A stretch of DNA of 18,137 bases, from contig CAJXDX010000017.1 of the NCBI GenBank assembly GCA_913052275.1, positions 1-18,137 on the forward strand. Reading direction: 5' to 3'. The position numbers were made by a program, and so were the translations under genes. Below are positions 7,591 to 15,973 of the stretch, one piece after another. Positions within the stretch are counted from its first letter, which is position 1; every line of letters begins with the position of its first letter. The notes beneath the pieces were generated by a model that was not told the DNA's origin, did no database searches, and saw only the letters and a list, made by a program, of their open reading frames with translations. Source of the stretch: an uncultured Pseudomonadota bacterium (GTDB lineage Bacteria > SAR324 > NAC60-12).

Positions 7591-7726
7591 GATCCTGACC
7601 ACGTTACTGATTTAAGAGTTTTTACTGCAAAATTGTTACTTAAGAGTTTTGCATACAGCTGACTGAATTGGCAACGTGAATCCAGCCACTTATACTTGCT
7701 CACTAAAAGTATGCTTTAGAGGGATC
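7591..7726 (+). ncRNA. Potentially structured nrdJ mRNA leader (candidate cis-regulatory RNA)
   Basis: Complementary segments suggest a multi-branched fold: an outer helix GATCC (7591-7595) with GGATC (7722-7726); a second helix CACGTT (7600-7605) with AACGTG (7673-7678) that encloses the hairpin TGCAAAA (7626-7632) with TTTTGCA (7647-7653); and a hairpin ATACTT (7692-7697) with AAGTAT (7707-7712). A competing TGGC (7669-7672) with GCCA (7685-7688) would place AACGTG in a loop. The sequence TAAGAGTTTT occurs twice (7613-7622, 7641-7650). I do not recognise a cobalamin or other known riboswitch core. These are hand-found pairings in AT-rich DNA, so a real structured RNA is a possibility only. 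Confidence 0.3.
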
Positions 7727-7786
7727 AAGCGCGCCATGGATTTGGTAATCTTCAAAATTTAGAATACAAATCATTTAAAGGTATTC

Positions 7787-10700
7787 ATGAAAATCAAGCG
7801 CCTGTTCACCATGGAAGGTGAAGGACCATATCAATCATTAGAATTCGAAAACCGCACTTCAGTTATACGCAACCCAGACGGCTCTGTAGTCTCAGAATGG
7901 GAGAATGTGACTGTGCCAAAACACTGGTCACAAGTGGCTACAGACATCATGGCACAAAAATATTTTCGAAAAGCCGGTATTCCCAAACAGCTAAAACCAG
8001 CTAAAGAAAAAGGGATTCCTTCCTGGCTGCAACCTTCTCTGCCTGATCAAGTTGAGTCAAATCAAGAAAAAAATGAAACTGAGCCTAATGAAACAGAATC
8101 TACTGCATCAGAAACAGACGCGCGGGAAGTTTTTCATAGGATGGCAGGTTGCTGGACATATTGGGGCTATAAATATAACTATTTCGATACGGAAGAAGAT
8201 GCGCGTGCGTTCTACGATGAGCTTTGTCACATGCTTGCCAATCAAATGGCTGCTCCAAATTCACCTCAATGGTTCAATACCGGACTGAACTGGGCTTATG
8301 GCCTGAATGGCCCCCCACAGGGTCATTATTATGTTGATCCAAAATCAGAAGAAGTTGCGCCATCAGAAGATGCGTACACTCGTCCTCAACCTCATGCATG
8401 CTTCATCCAGTCAGTCAAGGATGACCTGGTGCGTGAAGGTGGAATCATGGATTTGTGGACACGAGAAGCCAGATTATTTAAATATGGGTCTGGAACAGGA
8501 TCCAATTTTTCTGATTTGCGTGGAGATATAGAACCGCTTTCCGGTGGAGGAGTTTCTTCCGGACTGATGTCATTTCTCAAAATAGGCGATACAGCGGCAG
8601 GTTCAATTAAGTCCGGAGGCACCACACGTCGAGCTGCGAAAATGGTCTGCCTGGATGCCGATCATCCTGATATTGAACAATTTATCAACTGGAAAGTTCA
8701 TGAGGAACAAAAAGTGGCGGCCTTGGTTTCTGGCTCAAAAACAATTAAAAAAATAATAAATGAATTGTTTGAAGCAATTAACGAATGGGACAACGAGGCT
8801 GAAAAATTTGACCTAAAACTAAACAAAAATCTGCAAAAAGTTGCCAAAAAGGCCCGTCAGGCAGATATGCCACTCAGCTATGTGTATCGAATTATCCATC
8901 TGTCAGAACAGGGATACACCAAAGTTGCATTTGACGAATATGATGTAGACTGGAATTCTGAAGCATATCAGTCTGTTTCCGGGCAAAACGCAAACAATTC
9001 TGTAAGACTGAATAATGAATTCATGCAGGCGGTGGAACAGGACAAGGAGTGGAACCTGTATTGGCGTGTTGAGAAAGTTAAAGCACAAAAAGAGGGAAGA
9101 GAACCAATCCCATGCAAAACTCTGAAGGCATCTGAATTATGGGAAGAGATTGCCTATGCTGCCTGGGCTTCGGCAGACCCTGGAATTCAGTACCATACAA
9201 CTATTAATGAATGGCACACATGCCCTGCTGACGGTCCTATCAGGGCATCCAATCCATGCAGTGAATACATGTTCCTGGATGACACTGCCTGTAACTTAGC
9301 TTCTCTGAATTTATTACATTTTTGTGACCCTAGAACCGGAGAACTTGATGTCACAAAATTAAGACACGGCTCTCGAATCTGGACGATTGTTCTGGAAATC
9401 AGTGTCTTAATGGCACAATTTCCAAGCAAAAACATCGCAGAATTTTCTCACAAATTCAGAACCTTAGGTTTAGGTTACGCCAATTTAGGGACCTATCTGA
9501 TGGTGAATGGCATACCTTATGACTCACCTGAAGCCCTTGGAATATGCGGTTCTATTACTTCCATTATGCACATGACTGCTTATGCCACTTCTGCTGAGAT
9601 GGCCAAAGAACTTGGTACTTTTCCAGGATATGAACGTAACAAGGAGAATATGCTGCGTGTTATCCGGAACCACCGCAGAGCCGCATTCCGTGCTCCGGAC
9701 AGCGAATATGAAGGTTTAACCATCAAACCGGTAGGAATAGACAGCCAGCATTGCCCCCCGGAACTTCTCAAGGCAGCTCAACAGGATGCAAATCTGGCCC
9801 TGAAAATGGGAGAAAAATATGGTTTCAGAAACGCACAGGTCACAGTGATTGCTCCTACGGGCACCATCGGTTTGCTGATGGATTGTGACACTACCGGCAT
9901 CGAACCTGATTTCGCTTTGGTGAAGTTTAAGAAACTCGCAGGAGGCGGTTATTTTAAAATAATAAATAACTCTATACCACCTGCATTAAAGAAACTCGGA
10001 TACAGCAGCACACAAATAACTGATATTGTGCACTATATCAAGGGTCACGCACGGTTAGACGGCAGCCCATGCATCAACGCAAATGTATTACGTGCCAAGG
10101 GTTTTACTGACGATGTAATTAAGCGTATAGAAGATCAATTGCCGTCAGCATTTGATGTTAGCTTTGTATTTAACCACTACACCCTGGGGGAGGATTTTTG
10201 CAAGGAAACATTAGGATTAACTGATGAACAGTTGGGAGATTATGAATTCAGTATTCTCAAGCATCTTGGATTTACCAGTAAAGAGATAGAAGCAGCAAAC
10301 GACTATATTTGCGGAACAATGACGATTGAAGATGCTCCGCATCTCAAACAGGAGCATTATAGTGTTTTCGACTGTGCAAATAAGTGCGGGCGCAACGGTA
10401 AGCGTTATATTGCCCCAGAGGCACATATCCGGATGATGTCAGTTGCTCAACCTTTTATTTCCGGATCTATTTCCAAAACCATCAATATTCCAAACCACGC
10501 AAATGTTAACGATTTTAAAGAAGCATATTTAACATCATGGCTCAAAGGCTTAAAATGTAATGCACTTTATCGTGACGGCTCTAAGCTAAGCCAGCCACTA
10601 AACGTTAACGTGGACGAATATCTGTGGGATGAAGACGATTCAGATGTGGGTATTGCCGCTTCACAGCCAGCACAAGTTCGAATTGCTGAAAAAATAATTC

Positions 10701-11485
10701 ACCGCTACATTGCCAAAAGAAGGAAATTACCTCACCGTCGCAATGGATATACGCAAAAAGCCGTTATCGGAGGACACAAAATCTATCTGCGTACTGGCGA
10801 ATATGAGGACGGTACAATTGGAGAAATATTTGTTGACATGCATAAGGAGGGAGCTGCATTCAGAAGTTTGATGAACAGCTTTGCGATAGCAATTTCCCTT
10901 GGTCTGCAGCATGGAGTTCCACTTGAGGAATTTATCGAAGCCTTTATTTACACACGCTTTGAGCCAAATGGTATTGTCTCCGGCAATGACTCAATAAAAA
11001 TGAGCACCTCAATTATAGATTATATTTTCCGTGAACTTGCAATTTCATACCTTGGGCGTAACGAACTGGCACATGTTCACCCGGATGAATTGCAGGCCAG
11101 TGCAGTACATACACAAAATGAGGATGAGCCTGAATTTGATAACGAGCAAGTTATCTCGGAAAGGACTCTGAGTACAGAAGAAAGCCAGGAATTTCTTGAA
11201 AATGAGAAAATCGAATTTGAGGGTGTAGATTTTACTTTGCTGAAAAATACTGATTCTGAACTCGAGACCGTTCATGCTGATTATTCAGGCAGTTCAGATT
11301 TTACTACAGACTCTGCATTAGAAAACTGGGAAGCACAAAACCGTTCTACAGCAAGCCTTGCTCAAGAAGCCCGTATGAAGGGCTATGAAGGTGAAGCCTG
11401 CCATACATGCCAGCAATTTACCATGGTAAGAAACGGTTCATGCCTCAAGTGTGCATCCTGTGGAGCAACCAGCGGATGCTCATAA
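7787..11485 (+). CDS. nrdJ: Adenosylcobalamin-dependent ribonucleotide reductase (class II)
   Basis: Reduces ribonucleotides to deoxyribonucleotides with a thiyl radical generated from coenzyme B12; works with or without oxygen. At 1232 residues it has the usual length of the long zinc-ribbon NrdJ type. Landmarks in order: N-terminal I-R-N-P-D-G-S-V and W-S-Q-V-A-T; substrate-site N-S-P-Q-W-F-N-T-G; C205 in P-H-A-C-F; G-S-G-T-G-S-N-F-S near 234; N489-P-C491-S-E493, matching the N-x-C-x-E radical site; C502 in T-A-C-N-L-A-S, the likely redox partner of C205; and A-P-T-G-T-I-G near 688. An acidic linker spans about 1105-1185, and cysteines C1205, C1208, C1219, C1222, C1225 and C1231 form the C-terminal metal-binding/redox tail. 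ATG 7787 has AAAGG (7777-7781) five bases upstream. No nrdA/B or nrdD is nearby, so growth may depend on B12. Confidence 0.97.
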   Translation: MKIKRLFTMEGEGPYQSLEFENRTSVIRNPDGSVVSEWENVTVPKHWSQVATDIMAQKYFRKAGIPKQLKPAKEKGIPSWLQPSLPDQVESNQEKNETEPNETESTASETDAREVFHRMAGCWTYWGYKYNYFDTEEDARAFYDELCHMLANQMAAPNSPQWFNTGLNWAYGLNGPPQGHYYVDPKSEEVAPSEDAYTRPQPHACFIQSVKDDLVREGGIMDLWTREARLFKYGSGTGSNFSDLRGDIEPLSGGGVSSGLMSFLKIGDTAAGSIKSGGTTRRAAKMVCLDADHPDIEQFINWKVHEEQKVAALVSGSKTIKKIINELFEAINEWDNEAEKFDLKLNKNLQKVAKKARQADMPLSYVYRIIHLSEQGYTKVAFDEYDVDWNSEAYQSVSGQNANNSVRLNNEFMQAVEQDKEWNLYWRVEKVKAQKEGREPIPCKTLKASELWEEIAYAAWASADPGIQYHTTINEWHTCPADGPIRASNPCSEYMFLDDTACNLASLNLLHFCDPRTGELDVTKLRHGSRIWTIVLEISVLMAQFPSKNIAEFSHKFRTLGLGYANLGTYLMVNGIPYDSPEALGICGSITSIMHMTAYATSAEMAKELGTFPGYERNKENMLRVIRNHRRAAFRAPDSEYEGLTIKPVGIDSQHCPPELLKAAQQDANLALKMGEKYGFRNAQVTVIAPTGTIGLLMDCDTTGIEPDFALVKFKKLAGGGYFKIINNSIPPALKKLGYSSTQITDIVHYIKGHARLDGSPCINANVLRAKGFTDDVIKRIEDQLPSAFDVSFVFNHYTLGEDFCKETLGLTDEQLGDYEFSILKHLGFTSKEIEAANDYICGTMTIEDAPHLKQEHYSVFDCANKCGRNGKRYIAPEAHIRMMSVAQPFISGSISKTINIPNHANVNDFKEAYLTSWLKGLKCNALYRDGSKLSQPLNVNVDEYLWDEDDSDVGIAASQPAQVRIAEKIIHRYIAKRRKLPHRRNGYTQKAVIGGHKIYLRTGEYEDGTIGEIFVDMHKEGAAFRSLMNSFAIAISLGLQHGVPLEEFIEAFIYTRFEPNGIVSGNDSIKMSTSIIDYIFRELAISYLGRNELAHVHPDELQASAVHTQNEDEPEFDNEQVISERTLSTEESQEFLENEKIEFEGVDFTLLKNTDSELETVHADYSGSSDFTTDSALENWEAQNRSTASLAQEARMKGYEGEACHTCQQFTMVRNGSCLKCASCGATSGCS

Positions 11486-11540
11486 ATATCTCAGCAGTTT
11501 TAAGATGTTGAGAAACAATGCTTTAGTTTTAATTCAATTC

Positions 11541-11560
11541 AGAACTAAGGTTCTTCTTTT
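11541..11560 (+). terminator. Weak terminator-like hairpin after nrdJ
   Basis: AGAAC (11541-11545), loop TAAG, GTTCT (11550-11554), followed by tctttt. The stem is only 5 bp, so termination efficiency is doubtful, but position (56 nt after the nrdJ stop) and the T-rich tail fit. Confidence 0.4.
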
Positions 11561-11569
11561 CTGCTGAAA

Positions 11570-11611
11570 ACTTTGAAAGGCAGGAATTTAAAAACAGCCT
11601 GACTTCAAAGT
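11570..11611 (+). other. Larger imperfect hairpin upstream of gspK
   Basis: ACTTTGAA (11570-11577) pairs perfectly with TTCAAAGT (11604-11611). Inside this, either AGGC with GCCT or CAGG with CCTG adds four pairs around an AT-rich loop. There is no T-run after it. It lies 24 nt before the GTG of the next gene and could be part of a terminator pair with 11541-11560, a stability element, or a translational control structure for gspK. Confidence 0.4.
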
Positions 11612-11635
11612 ACAAAGCTCATCGCTTGCCTGACA

Positions 11636-12880
11636 GTGAACTCCCCTTCACAATTGCAAAGAAATTCAAGAGGTGGAATCGCCTTGCTAATCACCTTGGT
11701 AATTTTAGCTCTTCTGGCTGTTTTCATTACAGAGTTTTCGTTTGAAACAAAACTTGAAACACGTGGAATACAGAATTACCAGGCATCTTTCAAAGCTAGA
11801 AATGCGGTTAAATCAATGTTTAAGGCTGTTCTTGAAGGTTTGGAAAGCCATGAAGAGATTAAATTTTTCAGACAGTACGTTTGGAGTTTTTTATCAATTG
11901 GGACCTCAGGCAGAGATATATCAATTTTGAACCCACCTGAGCCTGTCAGATTACCTGCAGGCGTAATTTCTGATTTTCCTGATGTTGCGTTCTACACACC
12001 TTATATACGTCCTATTGATCATCTATATAACCTTAATCGTATTCAAACACCACCTTTTCGAACAGTAAATCCCGAATCTAAATCAGATGTACACCATGCA
12101 AATCAATTTATTAATATTCTTAACAAATGGAATATTAGCAGCAAATCCCAGGTCGGAGACGCTTTAATCACGCAAAATAAGCAATTTGACAATAATGAAA
12201 TATTACAGCTGTATGCTGCAATTTTCGACTGGATGGATAAGGATTCATATATTTATGATTCATCAATATACGGTGCAATCGGAGCAGAAAAAGACGCATA
12301 TATAGTTTCTGAACGGCCAATTGAAATAAAAAACGGATTTTTTGATCAATTAAAAGAAATAATGCTGATCAATGGTATTAAAGAAAAAAATATCCCTCAG
12401 AAGTTTTGGAATCAAAGTTTCACGACTTTTCCTGTAGGAAACAAATATGTTTCATCTTCGAATCATACGTCTATAAATCCTCGAATAAATATAAATTTGG
12501 CAACTTTTGAAGAAATTGTTGAATTTCTTGAGCAATATGACCAGCACACAAATTATTTTATAAACTATTCTCAATCAAATTTCGAAAACAATTACTCACA
12601 AAATTATTATCAAAAAAGAATTGAGATTGCAGAAGAGCTGACTAAACTGCCCAGGATAAAACTCAAAAAAAATGACATAAAAAATAAATTGAGAAACATC
12701 ACTCAATATTACAGCAAAGCAGATGACTATTTCACTCCTTACAGTTATTGGTACGAAATACATCTGAAAACTGAAATCAGCAAAGTAATCGCGGAAGTGA
12801 AGGCTATTGTATCGGTTGACAGGAATGAAGAAACAGGAATAGTCAAAGAAATAATAATCCACGATTTTTTGCTGAAGTGA
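11636..12880 (+). CDS. gspK: Type II secretion minor pseudopilin, GspK-like
   Basis: GspK caps the pseudopilus tip of type II secretion systems. The 414-residue protein has a prepilin-like N-terminus: R-G-G (12-14) followed by a hydrophobic helix I-A-L-L-I-T-L-V-I-L-A-L-L; cleavage probably falls after G14, and the usual Glu at +5 is absent, as is typical of GspK. Further matches are Y-N-L-N-R, D198-W-M-D201, G-A-E-K-D-A-Y near 216-222, E-I-K-N-G-F-F followed by a leucine-rich helix, and I-N-P-R-I-N-I-N-L-A near 280. A region rich in Asn, Tyr and Ser (about 305-325) and the total length exceed the common 310-340 residues. The start is GTG 11636 without a clear ribosome site, so the exact start is uncertain. 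No gspL, gspM or other secretion gene adjoins it; birA follows after 6 nt. Confidence 0.75.
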   Translation: MNSPSQLQRNSRGGIALLITLVILALLAVFITEFSFETKLETRGIQNYQASFKARNAVKSMFKAVLEGLESHEEIKFFRQYVWSFLSIGTSGRDISILNPPEPVRLPAGVISDFPDVAFYTPYIRPIDHLYNLNRIQTPPFRTVNPESKSDVHHANQFINILNKWNISSKSQVGDALITQNKQFDNNEILQLYAAIFDWMDKDSYIYDSSIYGAIGAEKDAYIVSERPIEIKNGFFDQLKEIMLINGIKEKNIPQKFWNQSFTTFPVGNKYVSSSNHTSINPRININLATFEEIVEFLEQYDQHTNYFINYSQSNFENNYSQNYYQKRIEIAEELTKLPRIKLKKNDIKNKLRNITQYYSKADDYFTPYSYWYEIHLKTEISKVIAEVKAIVSVDRNEETGIVKEIIIHDFLLK

Positions 12881-12886
12881 CAAATT

Positions 12887-13726
12887 ATGTCCGGGGAAAT
12901 AGGTAATAGCATCATTCACTTTAGTGAAATAGATTCAACTAATTCATACCTTAAGGCCAATCTGGAATTACTCCAAAAGCATGGATTGGTAGTACGTACC
13001 GACATGCAAACTTCTGGACGTGGCAGGGCATCAAGGAAGTTTGTTTCGCTACCTGGGAAAAACCTGACCTTTTCTGTCGTTTTACATCCTCAAAAACCTG
13101 CATCAGAGATTCAAATATATTCTTTGTTAGCAAGTGTCGTTGTTGCACGTGTACTTGAAAATTATGTCAATTCAATCCGTCTTAAATGGCCAAATGATGT
13201 GATAGTAGGTCAAAAAAAAATATGCGGTATTTTGCTCGAATCAATCAGTATTCCAAAGCAGCATTTTCCAATTTTGATAATGGGCATAGGGTTAAATACA
13301 AAAGGAAGTTACAAGGATTATCCCGATGAGCTGAAAAAGATTGTGACTACATTGGAATTTGAAATGTTGAGGAATTCAGATACTAAACCTGATGCAACAG
13401 CATCTCTTCTAAAAAATGAGACAATTTTCAATCAGCTTTTACGTGAGTTGGAACGCTGCCTGGTAGAATTCACTGAAACAAGGAAAATTACCGGAAACAA
13501 AAAAAAGTTTGACGGTCGATCTGCCCTGTTAAATGAATGGTTAGATCGGGCCAGGGCAAAAGGCAGGAAGGTATGCAGTTTGTATAACACACAAGGTCAG
13601 GCAAATTCTAAAGGTACCATAGGGACCATTGAAGGGCTGACAAGTGAAGGTTATCTGCAAATCCGGACAGAAACAGGGGATATCCTAACACATGTGTCCG
13701 GTGACATAATTGATTTAAGTGATTAA
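12887..13726 (+). CDS. birA: Biotin--[acetyl-CoA carboxylase] ligase (BirA, no DNA-binding domain)
   Basis: Activates biotin with ATP and attaches it to the carboxyl-carrier protein of biotin-dependent carboxylases. The 279-residue protein begins directly with the catalytic domain: S-E-I-D-S-T-N (13-19), the biotinyl-AMP loop G-R-G-R (44-47, continuing A-S-R-K-F), K-W-P-N-D (100-104), K-K-I-C-G-I-L-L-E and G-I-G-L-N (133-137). A small C-terminal SH3-like domain ends V-S-G-D-I-I-D-L. The helix-turn-helix domain of bifunctional BirA repressors is absent, so it is a group I ligase and not a transcription factor. The ATG lies 6 nt after gspK and its stop is 5 nt before coaX, which suggests one transcript. 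Confidence 0.93.
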   Translation: MSGEIGNSIIHFSEIDSTNSYLKANLELLQKHGLVVRTDMQTSGRGRASRKFVSLPGKNLTFSVVLHPQKPASEIQIYSLLASVVVARVLENYVNSIRLKWPNDVIVGQKKICGILLESISIPKQHFPILIMGIGLNTKGSYKDYPDELKKIVTTLEFEMLRNSDTKPDATASLLKNETIFNQLLRELERCLVEFTETRKITGNKKKFDGRSALLNEWLDRARAKGRKVCSLYNTQGQANSKGTIGTIEGLTSEGYLQIRTETGDILTHVSGDIIDLSD

Positions 13727-13731
13727 TTGAC

Positions 13732-14511
13732 ATGATTCTAGCTGTAGATATTGGCAACAGTGATGTAGTAATTGGCATTTTTAATGATGGCAAACTTTTG
13801 CAGAGCTGGCGCCTGCACACAAGACTTCATCAGAGTATAGACGAATATGAAATGCTGGTTAGAGGTATGCTTTTCGCATGTGATTTCAGTCTTGAAGAGA
13901 CCAAAGGAGCAGTGTTGAGTTCTGTAGTACCTGAGTTGACTGATGTATTTTCACAACTTATTGAAAACATGATTGGTCAACATCCCGTAAAAGTAAGTAA
14001 CGAACTTAATCTTGGAATTCAAATTAACACTGAGAATCCTTCGAAAGTTGGCCAGGACCGGCTGATTAATGCAGCTGCAGCATATCAGCAATATAAAACT
14101 TCCTTGGTTATTGTTGATTGTGGAACTGCTACTACGCTGGACGTGGTAACTGCTGAAGGGGTTTTTCAGGGAGGAGTAATATGTCCTGGATTGTTAATTT
14201 CTGCTGAAGAACTTTTTTCCAAAGCCGCACAGTTATTCCAGGTTAATCTTGAAATGCCAAAAAAGCTGATAGGGAAAAATACTACTGAAAGCCTCAAATC
14301 AGGTCTTATATATGGTTACGGTGGTATGATTGATTCTTTGATAAATAAATTAACAAATGAAATAAAACAACAGAACCAACCAGATCCAACAGTTGTCATT
14401 ACAGGAGGATTAGCAGCAAAAATACTACCTATAGTACCTAAGGCAATTTATCATGAAGATTTGACGCTGCGTGGATTATATCTATGTTACTCAATGAATA
14501 TTCCTGAATAA
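13732..14511 (+). CDS. coaX: Type III pantothenate kinase
   Basis: First step of coenzyme A synthesis: phosphorylates pantothenate using ATP and a monovalent cation; type III enzymes are not feedback-inhibited by CoA. The 259-residue length is typical. Motifs of the ASKHA-fold family are intact: D6-I-G-N-S (6-10), V-G-Q-D-R (106-110), D-C-G-T-A-T-T-L-D (129-137) and G-G-V-I-C-P-G (about 148-154). The ATG is 5 nt after the birA stop. Pairing of birA and coaX is a recurrent arrangement in bacteria, and both serve acyl metabolism. No own promoter is obvious. Confidence 0.95.
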   Translation: MILAVDIGNSDVVIGIFNDGKLLQSWRLHTRLHQSIDEYEMLVRGMLFACDFSLEETKGAVLSSVVPELTDVFSQLIENMIGQHPVKVSNELNLGIQINTENPSKVGQDRLINAAAAYQQYKTSLVIVDCGTATTLDVVTAEGVFQGGVICPGLLISAEELFSKAAQLFQVNLEMPKKLIGKNTTESLKSGLIYGYGGMIDSLINKLTNEIKQQNQPDPTVVITGGLAAKILPIVPKAIYHEDLTLRGLYLCYSMNIPE

Positions 14512-14645
14512 ATATTTTTATCGTGCTTTAATGCTGCTTTATCAATAAAACTCTCCTGAACTTTCTTCATTAATAACAAAGTTTTTTCATTTAAGACTGT
14601 AAAACTTTTCAAGTCACCAAATCACATTATAAATGCAAGTAAAAT

Positions 14646-15695
14646 ATGGCTGAAGATAAAATTGAGGGTCTTGAAGGTCTGGATGATTTTGGAGATGAAT
14701 TCAGCGAACAACTTGATTCATTTATGGAAAATGAAGGTGAAGGTGAAGATGAAAGTGACAGTGAGTTGGATTCATTTTTCGAAGATCTTTCTACTATTGA
14801 TGATCTTGACGGTGACGAAGACGCAGAAGTTGTGGATGATAAAAAGGACAGTGAAACTGAAGATGCTGTAAAAGACAGTTCTGATGAAGCTGAAGAAACA
14901 AGCACCGTCGTAGAGTCTGAAGAAAAACCTGAAGAACAACAGAAAAAGGAGAAAAAAAAGAAAGCAGCATTCTTTGAAGGATTTCCATTAAAATCAGCTT
15001 TAATCTCTGGTGCGACAGGATTGTTGCTGGGAATAATCACAGTTGCAGTTCTTTACTACTCCGCTGCCCCTTTAGAAACTCCCGAACCTGAAATTATGGT
15101 CGAATTGCCTCCTGAACCGCCCATTCAGGTCGTGAAAGTCAGCAAACCTAAACCAAAGAAAACTGCAGCAAAACCAAAGAAAACTGCAGCAAAACCAAAA
15201 GTAAAGCAATTCAATTACTATGTCCAGGTTGTTTCCTGCATATCTCAGGAATGTGTAGATGAGAGCCGTCTTCAGTTAAAAAATCTGGGGTATGCATCTC
15301 AAGTCCGGACTTCAAACAAAAAATCTAAAATTGCGGAATTAATTACAACAAAAATTTTAGCCGAAGAAGATTCTGCAAAATTCGTTAGTAAAATCAATAA
15401 AACAAATCCCATGGCAGGGCACGCGTTTCGTAAATCAGTAAAAAAAGGGTTCCAAATTTCTTTAGGTTTGTTTCCTGATCTAAAGACTGCAAACATGGTT
15501 AGAACACACTTGAACCAACAATTCAAAGATCAGTTATTCTTTAAAATTCAAAGCACAACACAAAAAACACAGTACAAAATTGTGCAGATAGGTGGAATTA
15601 AATCAAAGCCTGATGCGCTAAAACTTCGTGATCAGTTAAAAAACTACATTCCTGATTTCCAGGAGGCTTTTGTGAAGACAGTTGTACTGAGATGA
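14646..15695 (+). CDS. Membrane-anchored SPOR-type tandem-domain protein with acidic N-terminus
   Basis: Likely envelope/cell-division-associated protein; SPOR domains bind septal peptidoglycan lacking stem peptides. The 349 residues divide into an acidic cytoplasmic part (1-100, rich in Glu, Asp and Ser), a basic cluster K-K-E-K-K-K-K (about 101-107), one transmembrane helix (about 116-138), a Pro/Lys-rich periplasmic linker with a tandem P-K-K-T-A-A-K repeat, and two SPOR-like halves. The second half is clearest (F-Q-I-S-L-G-L-F-P-D and Y-K-I-V-Q-I-G-G-I-K-S-K-P-D-A-L-K-L); the first begins Y-Y-V-Q-V-V-S. The ATG at 14646 has no strong ribosome site. It follows coaX after 134 nt in which I see only a TATAAA (14628-14633) without a good -35. 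The family assignment rests on pattern, so I leave the symbol blank. Confidence 0.65.
   Translation: MAEDKIEGLEGLDDFGDEFSEQLDSFMENEGEGEDESDSELDSFFEDLSTIDDLDGDEDAEVVDDKKDSETEDAVKDSSDEAEETSTVVESEEKPEEQQKKEKKKKAAFFEGFPLKSALISGATGLLLGIITVAVLYYSAAPLETPEPEIMVELPPEPPIQVVKVSKPKPKKTAAKPKKTAAKPKVKQFNYYVQVVSCISQECVDESRLQLKNLGYASQVRTSNKKSKIAELITTKILAEEDSAKFVSKINKTNPMAGHAFRKSVKKGFQISLGLFPDLKTANMVRTHLNQQFKDQLFFKIQSTTQKTQYKIVQIGGIKSKPDALKLRDQLKNYIPDFQEAFVKTVVLR
15150..15199 (+). repeat. 21-nt tandem repeat in the SPOR-protein linker
   Basis: A 21-nt unit encoding the P-K-K-T-A-A-K heptad is perfectly duplicated (15150-15170 and 15171-15191) with a partial third copy starting at 15192. The exact identity suggests a recent duplication; copy number may vary between strains and would change linker length. 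Confidence 0.85.
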
Positions 15696-15859
15696 ATAAT
15701 CAATGGGAATATAATAATTTTACGTGGAAGACTGCATCAGCATAGTGCAGACATTAGTGGGAATTCAAATTTTCCTATCAATTTTAGTTTGCACTTTCCT
15801 CAATTTCAAATTAAGTTAATGCATAAAAAACACTAAATCATATACTACCGGGATTAATT

Positions 15860-15973
15860 ATGGGAATGAATTGGACAATAATATTCAGCGTTTTAGTAAT
15901 TTCTTTTGTAATTATTCCAGCAATAGTTTTTCTCATAAATTTACGACGTATAAGCAAAGAAAACACTGAGTAA
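15860..15973 (+). CDS. Small single-helix membrane protein (37 aa), hypothetical
   Basis: I do not recognise a family. The frame ATG 15860 to TAA 15973 encodes 37 residues: a short M-G-M-N-W-T start, an unbroken hydrophobic helix (about residues 6-27), then N-L-R-R-I-S-K-E-N-T-E. This charge pattern predicts an N-out, C-in single-pass peptide, as in small subunits that stabilise larger membrane complexes. GGGA (15850-15853) lies six bases before the ATG, a plausible ribosome site, and the codons look ordinary. It lies between the SPOR-type protein and the SH3b hydrolase, 164 nt and 175 nt away, so it is not clearly in an operon. It could be a chance frame in AT-rich sequence. Confidence 0.45.
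   Translation: MGMNWTIIFSVLVISFVIIPAIVFLINLRRISKENTE

Larger units (their letters stand above)
7303..7786. other. 484-nt divergent intergenic region, hemW / nrdJ
   Basis: Stretch without a convincing protein gene. Its left part carries the hemW ribosome site (7311-7314). The middle holds a 20-bp dyad (7440-7459), and a weaker TGATTC/GAATCA pairing (7460-7465 with 7479-7484). The right half holds direct repeats, a sigma-70-type promoter and a potentially structured leader for nrdJ, listed separately. I could not find a good minus-strand promoter for hemW. A nine-codon frame at 7736-7762 (ATG GAT TTG ... TAG) is too short and too poorly placed to call. Confidence 0.8.

Noticed and set aside
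7540..7600. NrdR boxes
   Set aside because: CTATAATTTAATAG is a dyad, but its spacing (six bases between CTAT and ATAG) differs from the NrdR box and no second box lies about 31 bases away.
7651..7740. Cobalamin riboswitch before nrdJ
   Set aside because: The leader has fragments such as GTGAATCC and GCCACT that recall cobalamin elements, but the order is wrong and there is no GACCTGCC-type B12 box. I kept it only as an unclassified structured leader.
7736..7762. Leader peptide (ATG GAT TTG ... TAG)
   Set aside because: Only eight codons plus stop, with the nearest purine-rich stretch 12 bases upstream; no regulatory codon pattern.
14627..15040. 137-codon minus-strand frame rich in Ser/Phe
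   Set aside because: It is the complement of the acidic Glu/Asp/Ser-rich coding region of the SPOR-type protein; low-complexity shadow.
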